Source: Levilactobacillus brevis (GTDB lineage: Bacteria; Bacillota; Bacilli; Lactobacillales; Lactobacillaceae). Taken from it: 64,000 nucleotides of DNA. The stretch spans positions 1,922,001-1,986,000 of the forward strand of contig CP079699.1 in assembly GCA_021383565.1 (NCBI GenBank). The letters run 5' to 3'. The notes under the pieces are model-generated. The model searched no databases. It was not told the DNA's origin and worked only from the letters and a program-made list of their open reading frames with translations. Below are positions 34,567 through 42,420 of this stretch, in pieces (position 1 is the first letter of the stretch; the number at the start of each line of letters is the position of its first letter). Both the position numbers and the translations under genes were made by a program.

Positions 34567-35757
34567 TTATGCTTGTGTCAGTCGTTCAACGTCACGAACA
34601 ATCATTAACTCTTCATTCGTCGGCACCACGAGTACCTTGACCGCATTTTCATTTGGACTAATCACCCGCTCTTGCCCACGAAAATCATTTTTAACCGGGT
34701 CAATTGCAATTCCTAAGTCATGCAGTTTATTCGCAATGGCTTGGCGCATCGCAATCCCATTTTCACCCGATCCGGCTGTAAAGACAAGGGCATCGACGCC
34801 ACCCAATTCGGCGACATAACTACCAACATAACGCACTACGCGGTTAACAAACATCTCTAGGGCCAGCTTAGACTTCGGCCGTTCATCTTGTGTTCGCTCA
34901 AGGTCACGCTGATCCGGTGAAAGCTCCGAGATACCCAACAGTCCCGATTCATGATTCAAAATCGTAATCATTTCCGGCATCGTCTTATGTAGCTTTTCAG
35001 CCAGAAAGGCGACAAGTGATGCATCAATATCGCCCGAACGCGTCCCCATCATAACACCTGCCAAGGGCGTGAATCCCATGGAGGTGTCACGTGCCCGCCC
35101 ATGATCGAAGGCCGTAATTGAAGCACCCGATCCCAGGTGCAAGGTAATCAATTTCAAATCAGCTAATGGCCGTTCCAACAACTCAGCCGCCCGCGCGGCA
35201 ACATAACGATGACTCGTTCCATGGGCCCCGTATTTACGTGCCCCAAACCGTTCGTAATAGCTGTACGGAATGCTATACATATAATTCACGGCTGGCATCT
35301 GGGTGTAAAGCGAGGTATCAAATACCGCCACTTGCTGGGCATGGGGGAGCAACTGCGCAAATACTTCAATGTAATAAGCCTGAATCGGATTGTGCAATGG
35401 TGCATAGTCTTTCAGTTCTTTAATCTGGTGTAAAACCCTTGGGGTGATGACCGCAGAATCTTTAAATAGCTCACCGCCTGCAACCACCCGATGGCCCACA
35501 CCCGTGATCTCGTGTAGATGCCGCAAAATACCATATGATTTCAACCGCGTCAGCACCATCGCCGCCGCTAACTTATTCGTAATGTTATCTTGGGTTTCCG
35601 AAAACTTCTCGCCATTAGCTAATTTCACCTTAAAGATCGAACCCGGTAGATTCAAGCGATCTACCAACCCCGAAGCAATTACCCGCTCCTCGGGCATTGC
35701 AAACAGCTGCCACTTCAAAGTTGAACTTCCCGCATTAATTGCTAGCACTTTTGTCAT
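34567..35757 (-). CDS. ackA: Acetate kinase
   Basis: This 396-residue enzyme makes ATP from acetyl phosphate, giving acetate, the usual energy-yielding end of heterofermentative metabolism. It has VLAINAGSSTLKWQLF at the start (signature 1), GHRVVAGG, YGAHGTSHRYVA with the catalytic histidine (signature 2), LHLGSGASITAFDHGR and DALVFTAGSGENG. GGGAGGCG lies just before the ATG. It is a single-gene unit. Confidence 0.96.
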   Translation of the reverse strand: MTKVLAINAGSSTLKWQLFAMPEERVIASGLVDRLNLPGSIFKVKLANGEKFSETQDNITNKLAAAMVLTRLKSYGILRHLHEITGVGHRVVAGGELFKDSAVITPRVLHQIKELKDYAPLHNPIQAYYIEVFAQLLPHAQQVAVFDTSLYTQMPAVNYMYSIPYSYYERFGARKYGAHGTSHRYVAARAAELLERPLADLKLITLHLGSGASITAFDHGRARDTSMGFTPLAGVMMGTRSGDIDASLVAFLAEKLHKTMPEMITILNHESGLLGISELSPDQRDLERTQDERPKSKLALEMFVNRVVRYVGSYVAELGGVDALVFTAGSGENGIAMRQAIANKLHDLGIAIDPVKNDFRGQERVISPNENAVKVLVVPTNEELMIVRDVERLTQA

Positions 35758-35786
35758 GATACGCCTCCCGCTCAGTCATTAATCAC

Positions 35787-35815
35787 AGTTTATCGGACTC
35801 AGGAACCGTTTACAA
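35787..35815 (-). promoter_or_regulatory. ackA promoter with cre-like overlap
   Basis: Minus-strand -35 TTGTAA (35815-35810), 17-bp spacer, -10 TAAACT (35792-35787). TTGTAAACGGTTCCTG at 35800-35815 is a 13 of 16 cre-like match on the -35. Confidence 0.5.
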
Positions 35816-35966
35816 TTAAAACACTGCACAAGATTTAATGCCTCTTTAGGCACACTGGGCAAAAGGTGACGTGAGGCTAGAACCCGCGTCAGATTACTTT
35901 TTCTATGACACCGTCTCCCTACATTGTAGTCAGCAATCGACGTAGCCATCTCAAATCACGCTAAAA

Positions 35967-36007
35967 CAAAAATCCGCCATCGGTCCTGACGACCAACAGC
36001 GGAAATC
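35967..36007 (-). terminator. Terminator of the short Apf-like gene
   Basis: Minus-strand ATTTCCGCTGTTGGTC pairs with GGACCGATGGCGGATTTTT. Confidence 0.75.
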
Positions 36008-36020
36008 ATTTTCATTCAAT

Positions 36021-36371
36021 TTAGAACCAGCCCCAGGATAACCAATGGCGCTTGGCCTTAACCCACGTGCCATACCGGCTGTGAGCATACTTATCAGCCG
36101 TCTTTTCTTGATTAGCCTTACTGTAGTCACCCTTCAAGTATGAGCGCGTCAACTGATATTTACCGTAATACCGGCCATTGCTAGCACGGTAGTTTCCGCC
36201 AGATTCCTTGTTGGCAATCCAGGCTTTGGCCCGCTTCTCCTTCTTAGACAGGGTGCAAACATACTTCACGCTAGCCTCAGCAGTGATACTCGTGCTAGCA
36301 ACCGTCGCAACACTGGGGAGGATCATTGAAACCAGCATTAACATAACCATAAATAATGACTTCAGCTTCAA
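36021..36371 (-). CDS. Small secreted Apf-like protein without LysM
   Basis: This 116-residue protein most likely starts at TTG (36371), six bases after GGAGGG; the reading to 36407 has no ribosome site. It has a basic start and a long hydrophobic signal core ending near ASTSITAEA. The C-terminal 70 residues match the Apf domain of its two neighbours (KAWIANKESGGNYRASNG, YYGKYQLTRSYLKGDYS, SRYGTWVKAK). The NKESGG glutamate sits as in lysozyme/transglycosylase-like domains. Unlike its neighbours it lacks the LysM and linker and is strongly basic. Confidence 0.75.
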   Translation of the reverse strand: MKLKSLFMVMLMLVSMILPSVATVASTSITAEASVKYVCTLSKKEKRAKAWIANKESGGNYRASNGRYYGKYQLTRSYLKGDYSKANQEKTADKYAHSRYGTWVKAKRHWLSWGWF

Positions 36372-36518
36372 CGGGGTCCCTCCTAGCGAATTTGTTAAGA
36401 ATAGCATAACGTTCTTAAGTTACAGGAAAGTTGTCCGAATGTTACGAAACGGTAACAGCGAGCCCCATTTTATCCGAGATGGGGTGAGAATCCCGATTTT
36501 TAGCGGTTTACGCAACGC

Positions 36519-36558
36519 AAAAACGACGGTCCACCCGCAAAGGTTTTACCGTCGTTTC
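36519..36558 (-). terminator. Terminator of the first LysM-Apf gene
   Basis: Minus-strand AAACGACGGT and ACCGTCGTTT flank a 17-base loop, then U-rich sequence. A plus-strand frame here is a shadow. Confidence 0.65.
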
Positions 36559-36602
36559 TTATCTTAGTTTATTAACTAGCTACTAAACGCTGATGACTCG
36601 GC

Positions 36603-37229
36603 TTAGTACCAGCCGTTTGCTTGCCAGAAGGCCTTGGCAGCTGCCCATGAACCGTAACGGGAGCTAACGTAAGAGTTGGCCACCTTTTCCTGGTTAGCTG
36701 CGGAGTAATCACCGTTCAGGTAAGACTTGCTTAATTGGTACTTACCGTAGTAGTTACCGTTAGAAGCGGTGTAAGAGCCACCGGATTCCTTATTAGCGAT
36801 CCAAGCCTTGGCTGAAGAAGAGTCAGAGCTGGTCGTTGACGCCGTGCTCGTTGAGGCAGAACTCGTCCCTGTTGAAGCTGAAGACGTGGTGTTTTGACTG
36901 TAGTTGCTGGTCGTGTTCGCAGCAGCCGTCGTCGTTGAGGTACTTGGCGTCGTGGTTTGTGCTGATTGCGTCGTCGTAGCAGTGGTGCTAGTAGAACTAG
37001 GAACCACTAAGGATTCGCCGACGTAAATCAAGTTGACGTTCTTTAAACTGTTGGCCTTTTCGATTGAAGAAACACTAGAACTGTATTGGTTAGCAATCTT
37101 TGCGACAGTGTCTCCCGACTTCACCGTTACCCGGACGTCGGCGTTAGCGGAAGTGGTGCCAGCAAATAATCCGGCGCCTAACACTGCAGCAGTACCTAAA
37201 GTAGAAACTAAAACTTTTTTGATATTCAT
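36603..37229 (-). CDS. Secreted LysM/Apf-type surface protein, copy 1
   Basis: This 208-residue protein has a signal peptide (MNIKKVLVSTLGTAAVLGAG, cleaved after about TSANA), then a LysM domain (VKSGDTVAKIANQYSSSV, IEKANSLKN, LIYVGESLVVP), a long Ser/Thr/Ala linker of about 60 residues, and a 70-residue C-terminal Apf domain (KAWIANKESGGSYTASNG). Such proteins bind peptidoglycan and are linked to cell shape, aggregation and probably muralytic activity. It sits between two paralogues. The upstream region shares a conserved element with the next paralogue. Confidence 0.88.
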   Translation of the reverse strand: MNIKKVLVSTLGTAAVLGAGLFAGTTSANADVRVTVKSGDTVAKIANQYSSSVSSIEKANSLKNVNLIYVGESLVVPSSTSTTATTTQSAQTTTPSTSTTTAAANTTSNYSQNTTSSASTGTSSASTSTASTTSSDSSSAKAWIANKESGGSYTASNGNYYGKYQLSKSYLNGDYSAANQEKVANSYVSSRYGSWAAAKAFWQANGWY

Positions 37230-37309
37230 AAAAATGAATGTCCTCCTTTGATTTAAGTGAAGCGGTTTGTCTATCAATTACTTAACGAGACCTATCATAA
37301 CCTGTGGAC

Positions 37310-37353
37310 GTTACATCACCGTTGTCCCTGAGTTACACCCGCGTTAAGAAAAA
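37310..37353 (-). promoter_or_regulatory. Conserved element upstream of the LysM/Apf gene copy 1
   Basis: On the minus strand ATTTTTCTTAAC, four variable bases, GTGTAAC, then GACAAC and ATGTAAC. The same order and spacing occurs before copy 2 (38458-38502). The TGTAAC hexamers in tandem resemble WalR-type sites (TGTWAH-N5-TGTWAH), though one half is imperfect. Confidence 0.45.
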
Positions 37354-37711
37354 TGAGGTTAAATGACAAACTGTAACATGGTTAACCGTGCCGAAACATT
37401 AAGCCGGTTTTCGAGTGCTTCATTGCCGCTATGTGACGATTTTGACTAAAATCACACGCTATTCGCCCAGACTTTAACGAAAATACGCCTTAGTCATGGC
37501 CAATTTATCAAATTGTTTTTGGTTTTTGGGCCAACCACAGCCTGTGTTCGTCCCAAATCGGCTGAATCGGTGGGGCTGACCGTACACTCTCGTCACAATT
37601 TTCATGAGTGCGTCCATCACTTACTCTTCTATAGAAGAGAGTTATCCGAGCTCAGAGCCAACTCTTCCAATCATTCCCACTAGTAAGGCCGCTCGTAATC
37701 CCCAGATCGAC

Positions 37712-37748
37712 AAAAAAGCCCCCACGGACCTGCATCCGTGAGAGCTTA
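37712..37748 (-). terminator. Terminator of LysM/Apf gene copy 2
   Basis: Minus-strand AAGCTCTCACGGA pairs with GTCCGTGGGGGCTTTTTT. The upstream 480 bases hold only promoter sequence for copy 1 and no further gene. Confidence 0.8.
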
Positions 37749-37778
37749 CTTGATTTAAACGATTAAATTAGCTGAGTT

Positions 37779-38402
37779 TTAGTACCAGCCGTTTGCTTGC
37801 CAGAATGACTGGGCAGCAGACCAAGAACCGTAACGGGAAGCAACGTAGCTGTTGGCAACCTTCTCTTGGTTGGCAGCAGAGTAGTCCCCGTTCAGGTAGG
37901 AAGAACTCAATTGGTACTTACCTACGTATTGGCCGTTACGTGCTGAGTATGAACCACCAGATTCTTTACCCGCAATCCAAGCCTTAGCGCTGGCTTCAGA
38001 GCCAGAAACGCCAGTAGAAGCAGTCGTGTTGCTGCTAGTAGAAGCTTGGTTGGAATAAGAAGTGGTTGCTTGGCTAGTCGTGGATTGGCTAGTTTGAGCG
38101 GAAGTGTTGGCCGTGTTGTTACTGTAGTTTTGGCTAGCAACGTTAGCAGACGTCGTGGCCGTCGTCGTGCTGGTTGGCACGTTTAACGTTTGACCCACGT
38201 AGATCAAGTTGCTGTTAGCCAAGCTGTTGGCCTTTTCAATGGCGTTGACTGACGTGTTGTACGTGTTAGCTAATGACCAAACAGAATCCCCCTGCTTGAC
38301 CGTAACAGTATCGGCGTTAGCCGTTTGCGTTGAGGCGAAGAGACCGGCACCGACTACGGCAACCGTCCCTAAAGTCGTAACTAAAGCTTTTTTGATATTC
38401 AT
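37779..38402 (-). CDS. Secreted LysM/Apf-type surface protein, copy 2
   Basis: This 207-residue paralogue of the 36603 gene has the same layout: signal peptide to about QTANA, LysM (VKQGDSVWSLANTYNTSV, IEKANSLANSNLIYVGQTL), an S/T/A/Q-rich linker and an Apf domain (KAWIAGKESGGSYSARNG...YGKYQLSSSYLNGDYSAANQ). Its AAAGGAGGACATTC leader matches copy 1, so the pair is a recent duplication kept under the same translation control. It is probably strongly expressed and cell-wall bound. Confidence 0.88.
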   Translation of the reverse strand: MNIKKALVTTLGTVAVVGAGLFASTQTANADTVTVKQGDSVWSLANTYNTSVNAIEKANSLANSNLIYVGQTLNVPTSTTTATTSANVASQNYSNNTANTSAQTSQSTTSQATTSYSNQASTSSNTTASTGVSGSEASAKAWIAGKESGGSYSARNGQYVGKYQLSSSYLNGDYSAANQEKVANSYVASRYGSWSAAQSFWQANGWY

Positions 38403-38457
38403 AAGAAATGAATGTCCTCCTTTGTTTGCTTAACGGGTATTAGAATAACCGATGGGT

Positions 38458-38502
38458 ATTACATTCAAATTGACGTTAGATTACACGGAGGTTAAGAAAA
38501 AT
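38458..38502 (-). promoter_or_regulatory. Conserved element upstream of LysM/Apf gene copy 2
   Basis: Minus-strand ATTTTTCTTAACCTCC, GTGTAAT, GTCAAT and ATGTAAT in the order seen at 37310-37353. TGTAAT-N5-GTCAAT is close to a WalR tandem site. The bases up to 38701 hold AT-rich upstream DNA without a gene. Confidence 0.45.
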
Positions 38503-38701
38503 ATTACATTATGACATTCCGTAATATTTGTAACTCTCACGTAATATAAAACGCTTTAATAAGCCATTTTTTACCCATTTTAGCCAAAAAGGGGGTGCTT
38601 TTTTGGTGCCTTTTGCACTGAAAAAACCGATTTTTTTATGTTTTCAAATGATAATTCAATGAAAATTCGGTCATTTTTCGCAAAATCGCACTATTTTTGT
38701 C

Positions 38702-38758
38702 AAAAAAAAAAGGCGGTTCACCCGACTAAAATCAAAATTCCAGTCAGCTTAATCGCCT
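38702..38758 (-). terminator. Terminator of the flavodoxin gene
   Basis: Minus-strand AGGCGATT and AACCGCCT flank a long region and run into U9. Confidence 0.6.
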
Positions 38759-38769
38759 GATTATTCCAA

Positions 38770-39243
38770 TTATAAGGGGAAATCATCCTTCAAGCCGGCC
38801 GCAATTTCGTCGGGATTATTCGCCGTAAATCCATCACTAATCGTAAAGTGACCGGTTGCTGCCCATTTCTCCAGATACGGCAAGCTCTCACTCACCCGAC
38901 TACTAGCGCTGGTGACAAATGGAATCACCGTCACCCCCGTCAAGTCAGTTGTGGTCAGAAAATTGTGGACAATCCGAGGCGGCTGATGGTACCAGGTCGG
39001 GAAACCCAGGTAAAGTGTCTGGACGGTATCTAACGTCACGGGGTTAAATTCAGGGAGTTGTGATTTTAGGTTCTCAGCATCGGTTCGCGCGACCAATTGC
39101 TGGAAACCTGTAGTAGGATACGGTTGCTTAGCGGTTAGCGCCACAGGCGTTAGCTGGAGATACCGTCCGACGGTTTCCGCTGCCGTTTGCGTACGGCCTG
39201 AGACTGAGAAATACACCAAAGCTGTTTTCGATTGTGCCATCAT
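38770..39243 (-). CDS. Flavodoxin family protein
   Basis: This 157-residue protein has ALVYFSVSGRTQTAAETVG, the FMN phosphate loop of flavodoxins, then LYLGFPTWYHQPPRIVHNFL (flavin-ring loop with the usual GxPxW) and PFVTSASSRVSESL. It is a single-domain FMN protein that probably shuttles electrons or acts with a quinone-type reductase. GGAGG sits before adjacent ATGs at 39243 and 39240. It is monocistronic. Confidence 0.85.
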   Translation of the reverse strand: MMAQSKTALVYFSVSGRTQTAAETVGRYLQLTPVALTAKQPYPTTGFQQLVARTDAENLKSQLPEFNPVTLDTVQTLYLGFPTWYHQPPRIVHNFLTTTDLTGVTVIPFVTSASSRVSESLPYLEKWAATGHFTISDGFTANNPDEIAAGLKDDFPL

Positions 39244-39333
39244 GATTCCTCCTTAGATTAATTTACCACCTTAAGCATACGCCTTATCTCGGCTACTGGT
39301 CAGCATAATCCGTATACTATAGAAGAAACCGAC

Positions 39334-39364
39334 AAAAAACGGCCGCTCTTCGCAGAGCGACCGT
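39334..39364 (-). terminator. Terminator of adhE
   Basis: Minus-strand ACGGTCGCTCT pairs with AGAGCGGCCGT around GCGA and runs into U6. Confidence 0.85.
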
Positions 39365-39377
39365 CGCGGGTTAACCG

Positions 39378-41996
39378 TTATTTTTCAACGTTTTTCCCGT
39401 CATATTCATCAATCATAATCTGTTTCAATTCTGAAACTAATGGTTCCTTCGGGTTAGCAGTCGTGCATTGGTCTTCAAAGGCCAATTCTGCCAAGTGATC
39501 AACGGCCTTATCGAAGTGGGCCTTGTCCACACCGTTAGCCTTCAAGCTCAGAGTCACGCCAACTGAATGGGCCAGGTCAATCACCTTCTTGACTAAGGCC
39601 TCCTTCAATTCTTCCTTGGTGTTCCCTGGCAAGCCGAGGTAACGGGCAATTTGCGCGTAATCTTCGTCGGCACGGAAGTACTCGTACTTCGGCCACATCG
39701 CCAGCTTCGTTGGTTCCTTGAAGTTGTACCGGATAACGTGCGGCAAGGTAATGGCAATCGCCAAACCATGAGGCAGTCCGAATTCACCACCTAATTTGTG
39801 GGCGATGGAGTGGTCTACTCCCAGAAAGGCGTTGGCAAATGCCATCCCAGCCAGCGTTGAAGCGTTATGCATTTCTTCACGTGCTGTCACATCCCCATTG
39901 TAGGAGTTGGTCAGGTTGTCCATCACCAGCTTGATAGCTTGTAAGGACCATGGCCGCGTGTAATCGGAAGCCATTGCCGAAACGTAGGATTCGATGGCGT
40001 GCGTCAAGACATCCAACCCAGAGTAAGCCACCGTCTTCTTCGGTACCGTTTGGATAAATTGAGAATCCACAATCGCAACGTCTGGCGTCAAGGCGTAGTC
40101 GGCCAGTGGGTACTTCACGTGCGTCTTGGAATCCGTGATAACGGAGAACGGCGTCACTTCTGAACCGGTCCCGGAAGTCGTCGGAATGGCCACGAATTGG
40201 GCCTTGTGTGGCTTGTGGAACTTGTAGGTCCGCTTACGAATATCCAAGAACTTTTGCTTGGCCCCAAAGAAGCTAGCATTCGGATCTTCGTAGAATAGCC
40301 ACATGTTCTTGGCGGCATCGATTGGTGAGCCCCCACCTAAGGCCACGATGGTGTCTGGCTTAAACGTCCGCATCTGCGCAACCCCACGGTTAACCGTATC
40401 CGTAGTTGGATCGGGTTCAACGTCAGAGAACAGTGAGTATTCGATCCCATCCGGTTGGCGTTTCAATTCGTTTAAGACCGTGTCAACGTAGCCCAATTCA
40501 ACCATAGATGGACTCGTGACCAGGAAAACCCGCTTAACACCTGGCATATCATCGAGGTAACGGACCGACGTCTTTTCAAAGTAAACTCGAGGTAATTTAA
40601 TCCATTGCATATTATTTCGCCGCTTTGCAATCGTTTTGATGTTTAACAGGTCAAATGAGGAGACGTTGTGGGAAACGGAGTTCTTGCCCCATGATCCAGT
40701 CCCCAAAGTTAATGAAGGAATCATTTCGTTGTAGAGGTTCCCAATCCCACCAATGGCGGATGGCGTGTTCACCAGAACCCGGCTAGCTTTCATCTTAATT
40801 CCAAATTCGGTTGCCAGATCATCGTCCATCGTGTGGATGCCGGCCGTGTGACCCAGCCCACCAAAGTGGAGAAGTTCGTCACAAATCTTGAAGGCATCTT
40901 CGTGGCTCTTGGCCTTGAAGACGGACAAGACGGGTGACAGCTTTTCTTGGGAAAGTGGGAACTTAGGACCCACACCCTTCAATTCAGCTGCCAAGACCTT
41001 CGTCGTTGCGGGAACCTTAATCCCGGCAATCTCCGCAATCTTCTGCGCGGACATCCCAGCGATAGGTCCCTTCACACCGCCCTCTGGCCGGAACATGGCG
41101 TCGGCCAAAGCCTTTTCGTCACTCTTCTTAATGAAGAAGACGCCGCGATCTTCCATTTCTTTCTTAACCGTGTCGTAGATTTCTTGATCAATCACGGCAC
41201 TGTTTTCAGAGGCACAGACCATCCCGTTATCGAACGTCTTCGATAATACGATGTCGTAAACGGAACGTTTGATGTTGGCGGTCTTCTCAATGTAAGCGGG
41301 GCCGTTACCAGGTCCCACCCCTAAGGCTGGCTTCCCGGTTGAGTAAGCGGCCTTAACCATGCCAGGACCCCCGGTAGCCAAGACACTAGCAACCATTGGG
41401 TGATTCATCAGTGCGGTCGTTGCTTCCAGACTAGGCTTGTCGATCCATTGAATCACGCCCTCTGGTGCTCCGGCAGCGATTGCCGCATCCCGGACTACCT
41501 TAGCAGCCATCACAGAAGACTTCTGTGCTTGCGGGTGAAAGGCAAAGATGATCGGGTTCCGCGTCTTTACGGCGATTAACGACTTGAACATGGCCGTCGA
41601 CGTTGGGTTGGTGACGGGTGTAACCCCGGCCAAGATCCCCAGTGGTTCTGCGACGGTAATCAATTGCCGCTCGCGATCGTCCTTGATGATGCCGACCGTC
41701 TTGTCATGCTTGATGGAGTGCCAGATTTCTTCCGTGGCGAACATGTTCTTCACGGCCTTGTCTTCCATCACGCCACGGCCAGTTTCTTCGTAAGCGGCCT
41801 TGGCTAGTTCCATATGCTTGTCCAAACCAGCAATCGCCATCTGGTGCACGATGTGGTCAACTTTTTCTTGGGTAAAGTCATCCATGGCGCACAGGGCGTC
41901 GTGGGCCTTAGCGGTTAAACGGTCGATCATTTGGTCAACGGTTTCGCCGCTTTCTTCTTTTTTAGCTTTTGGGTTTTCTTTCACGTTTTTTAACAT
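39378..41996 (-). CDS. adhE: Bifunctional acetaldehyde-CoA/alcohol dehydrogenase
   Basis: This 872-residue enzyme reduces acetyl-CoA through acetaldehyde to ethanol, the NADH sink of heterofermentation. Residues 1-440 are the aldehyde dehydrogenase domain (GVTPVTNPTSTAMFKSL; active-site cysteine in DNGMVCASENSAV). Residues 450-872 are the iron-dependent alcohol dehydrogenase domain (VALGGGSPIDAAKNMW, TTSGTGSEVTPF and the metal block HKLGGEFGLPHGLAI). GGAGG lies 7 bases before the ATG at 41996. Upstream are a perfect cre box and two Rex-like sites, so carbon and NADH control are likely. Confidence 0.95.
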   Translation of the reverse strand: MLKNVKENPKAKKEESGETVDQMIDRLTAKAHDALCAMDDFTQEKVDHIVHQMAIAGLDKHMELAKAAYEETGRGVMEDKAVKNMFATEEIWHSIKHDKTVGIIKDDRERQLITVAEPLGILAGVTPVTNPTSTAMFKSLIAVKTRNPIIFAFHPQAQKSSVMAAKVVRDAAIAAGAPEGVIQWIDKPSLEATTALMNHPMVASVLATGGPGMVKAAYSTGKPALGVGPGNGPAYIEKTANIKRSVYDIVLSKTFDNGMVCASENSAVIDQEIYDTVKKEMEDRGVFFIKKSDEKALADAMFRPEGGVKGPIAGMSAQKIAEIAGIKVPATTKVLAAELKGVGPKFPLSQEKLSPVLSVFKAKSHEDAFKICDELLHFGGLGHTAGIHTMDDDLATEFGIKMKASRVLVNTPSAIGGIGNLYNEMIPSLTLGTGSWGKNSVSHNVSSFDLLNIKTIAKRRNNMQWIKLPRVYFEKTSVRYLDDMPGVKRVFLVTSPSMVELGYVDTVLNELKRQPDGIEYSLFSDVEPDPTTDTVNRGVAQMRTFKPDTIVALGGGSPIDAAKNMWLFYEDPNASFFGAKQKFLDIRKRTYKFHKPHKAQFVAIPTTSGTGSEVTPFSVITDSKTHVKYPLADYALTPDVAIVDSQFIQTVPKKTVAYSGLDVLTHAIESYVSAMASDYTRPWSLQAIKLVMDNLTNSYNGDVTAREEMHNASTLAGMAFANAFLGVDHSIAHKLGGEFGLPHGLAIAITLPHVIRYNFKEPTKLAMWPKYEYFRADEDYAQIARYLGLPGNTKEELKEALVKKVIDLAHSVGVTLSLKANGVDKAHFDKAVDHLAELAFEDQCTTANPKEPLVSELKQIMIDEYDGKNVEK

Positions 41997-42079
41997 TCTT
42001 ATGCCTCCATTTGAAAACATCTTGTTAAGTTCTTCACGAGTTAAATCATATCACCTTTTTAAAATTCTGCAAGAGGTTT

Positions 42080-42097
42080 ATGTTAAAAAAATCACAA
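42080..42097. promoter_or_regulatory. Rex-like site 1 of adhE
   Basis: ATGTTAAAAAAATCACAA fits TTGTGAANNNNTTCACAA at 11 of 14 fixed positions. Confidence 0.45.
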
Positions 42098-42150
42098 CTA
42101 GTTGGGCTGACAAACAAACCCGCTAATATCACGGCTTACAGCCGTCAGTG

Positions 42151-42166
42151 ATGTAAGCGCATACAT
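42151..42166. promoter_or_regulatory. Perfect cre box of adhE
   Basis: ATGTAAGCGCATACAT fits WTGNAARCGNWWWCAW at all 16 positions, in the region between adhE and the divergent phosphodiesterase gene. Confidence 0.75.
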
Positions 42167-42198
42167 AGGTATACAAAATTTTTTCAATTATTTTTTAC

Positions 42199-42216
42199 GT
42201 GTGTTTTAAATCACAA
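42199..42216. promoter_or_regulatory. Rex-like site 2 of adhE
   Basis: GTGTGTTTTAAATCACAA matches 10 of 14 fixed positions of the Rex consensus. It lies 119 bases from site 1, and the cre box is between them. Confidence 0.4.
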
Positions 42217-42420
42217 CCCTAGTGTTTTCTTTCATAATTCCCAGCCGAACCATCCATAACACTTGTCATTGCCAAGTTTTTCGCGCGAACCGACCGTTTT
42301 TCCGCCCCCGATCCACGCAGACTATGCTAAAGTAGGCTTATATTAAACTTTTGTTGGGCGCGTACTGCCACTTGTCATCTACATAAGCGCCCACTTTATC
42401 AATCAGAAAGCGTGATTTTT

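Noticed and set aside
36208-36567. 119-codon plus-strand frame across the Apf-like gene
   Set aside because: It runs antisense to a signal-peptide-bearing gene and through a terminator hairpin.
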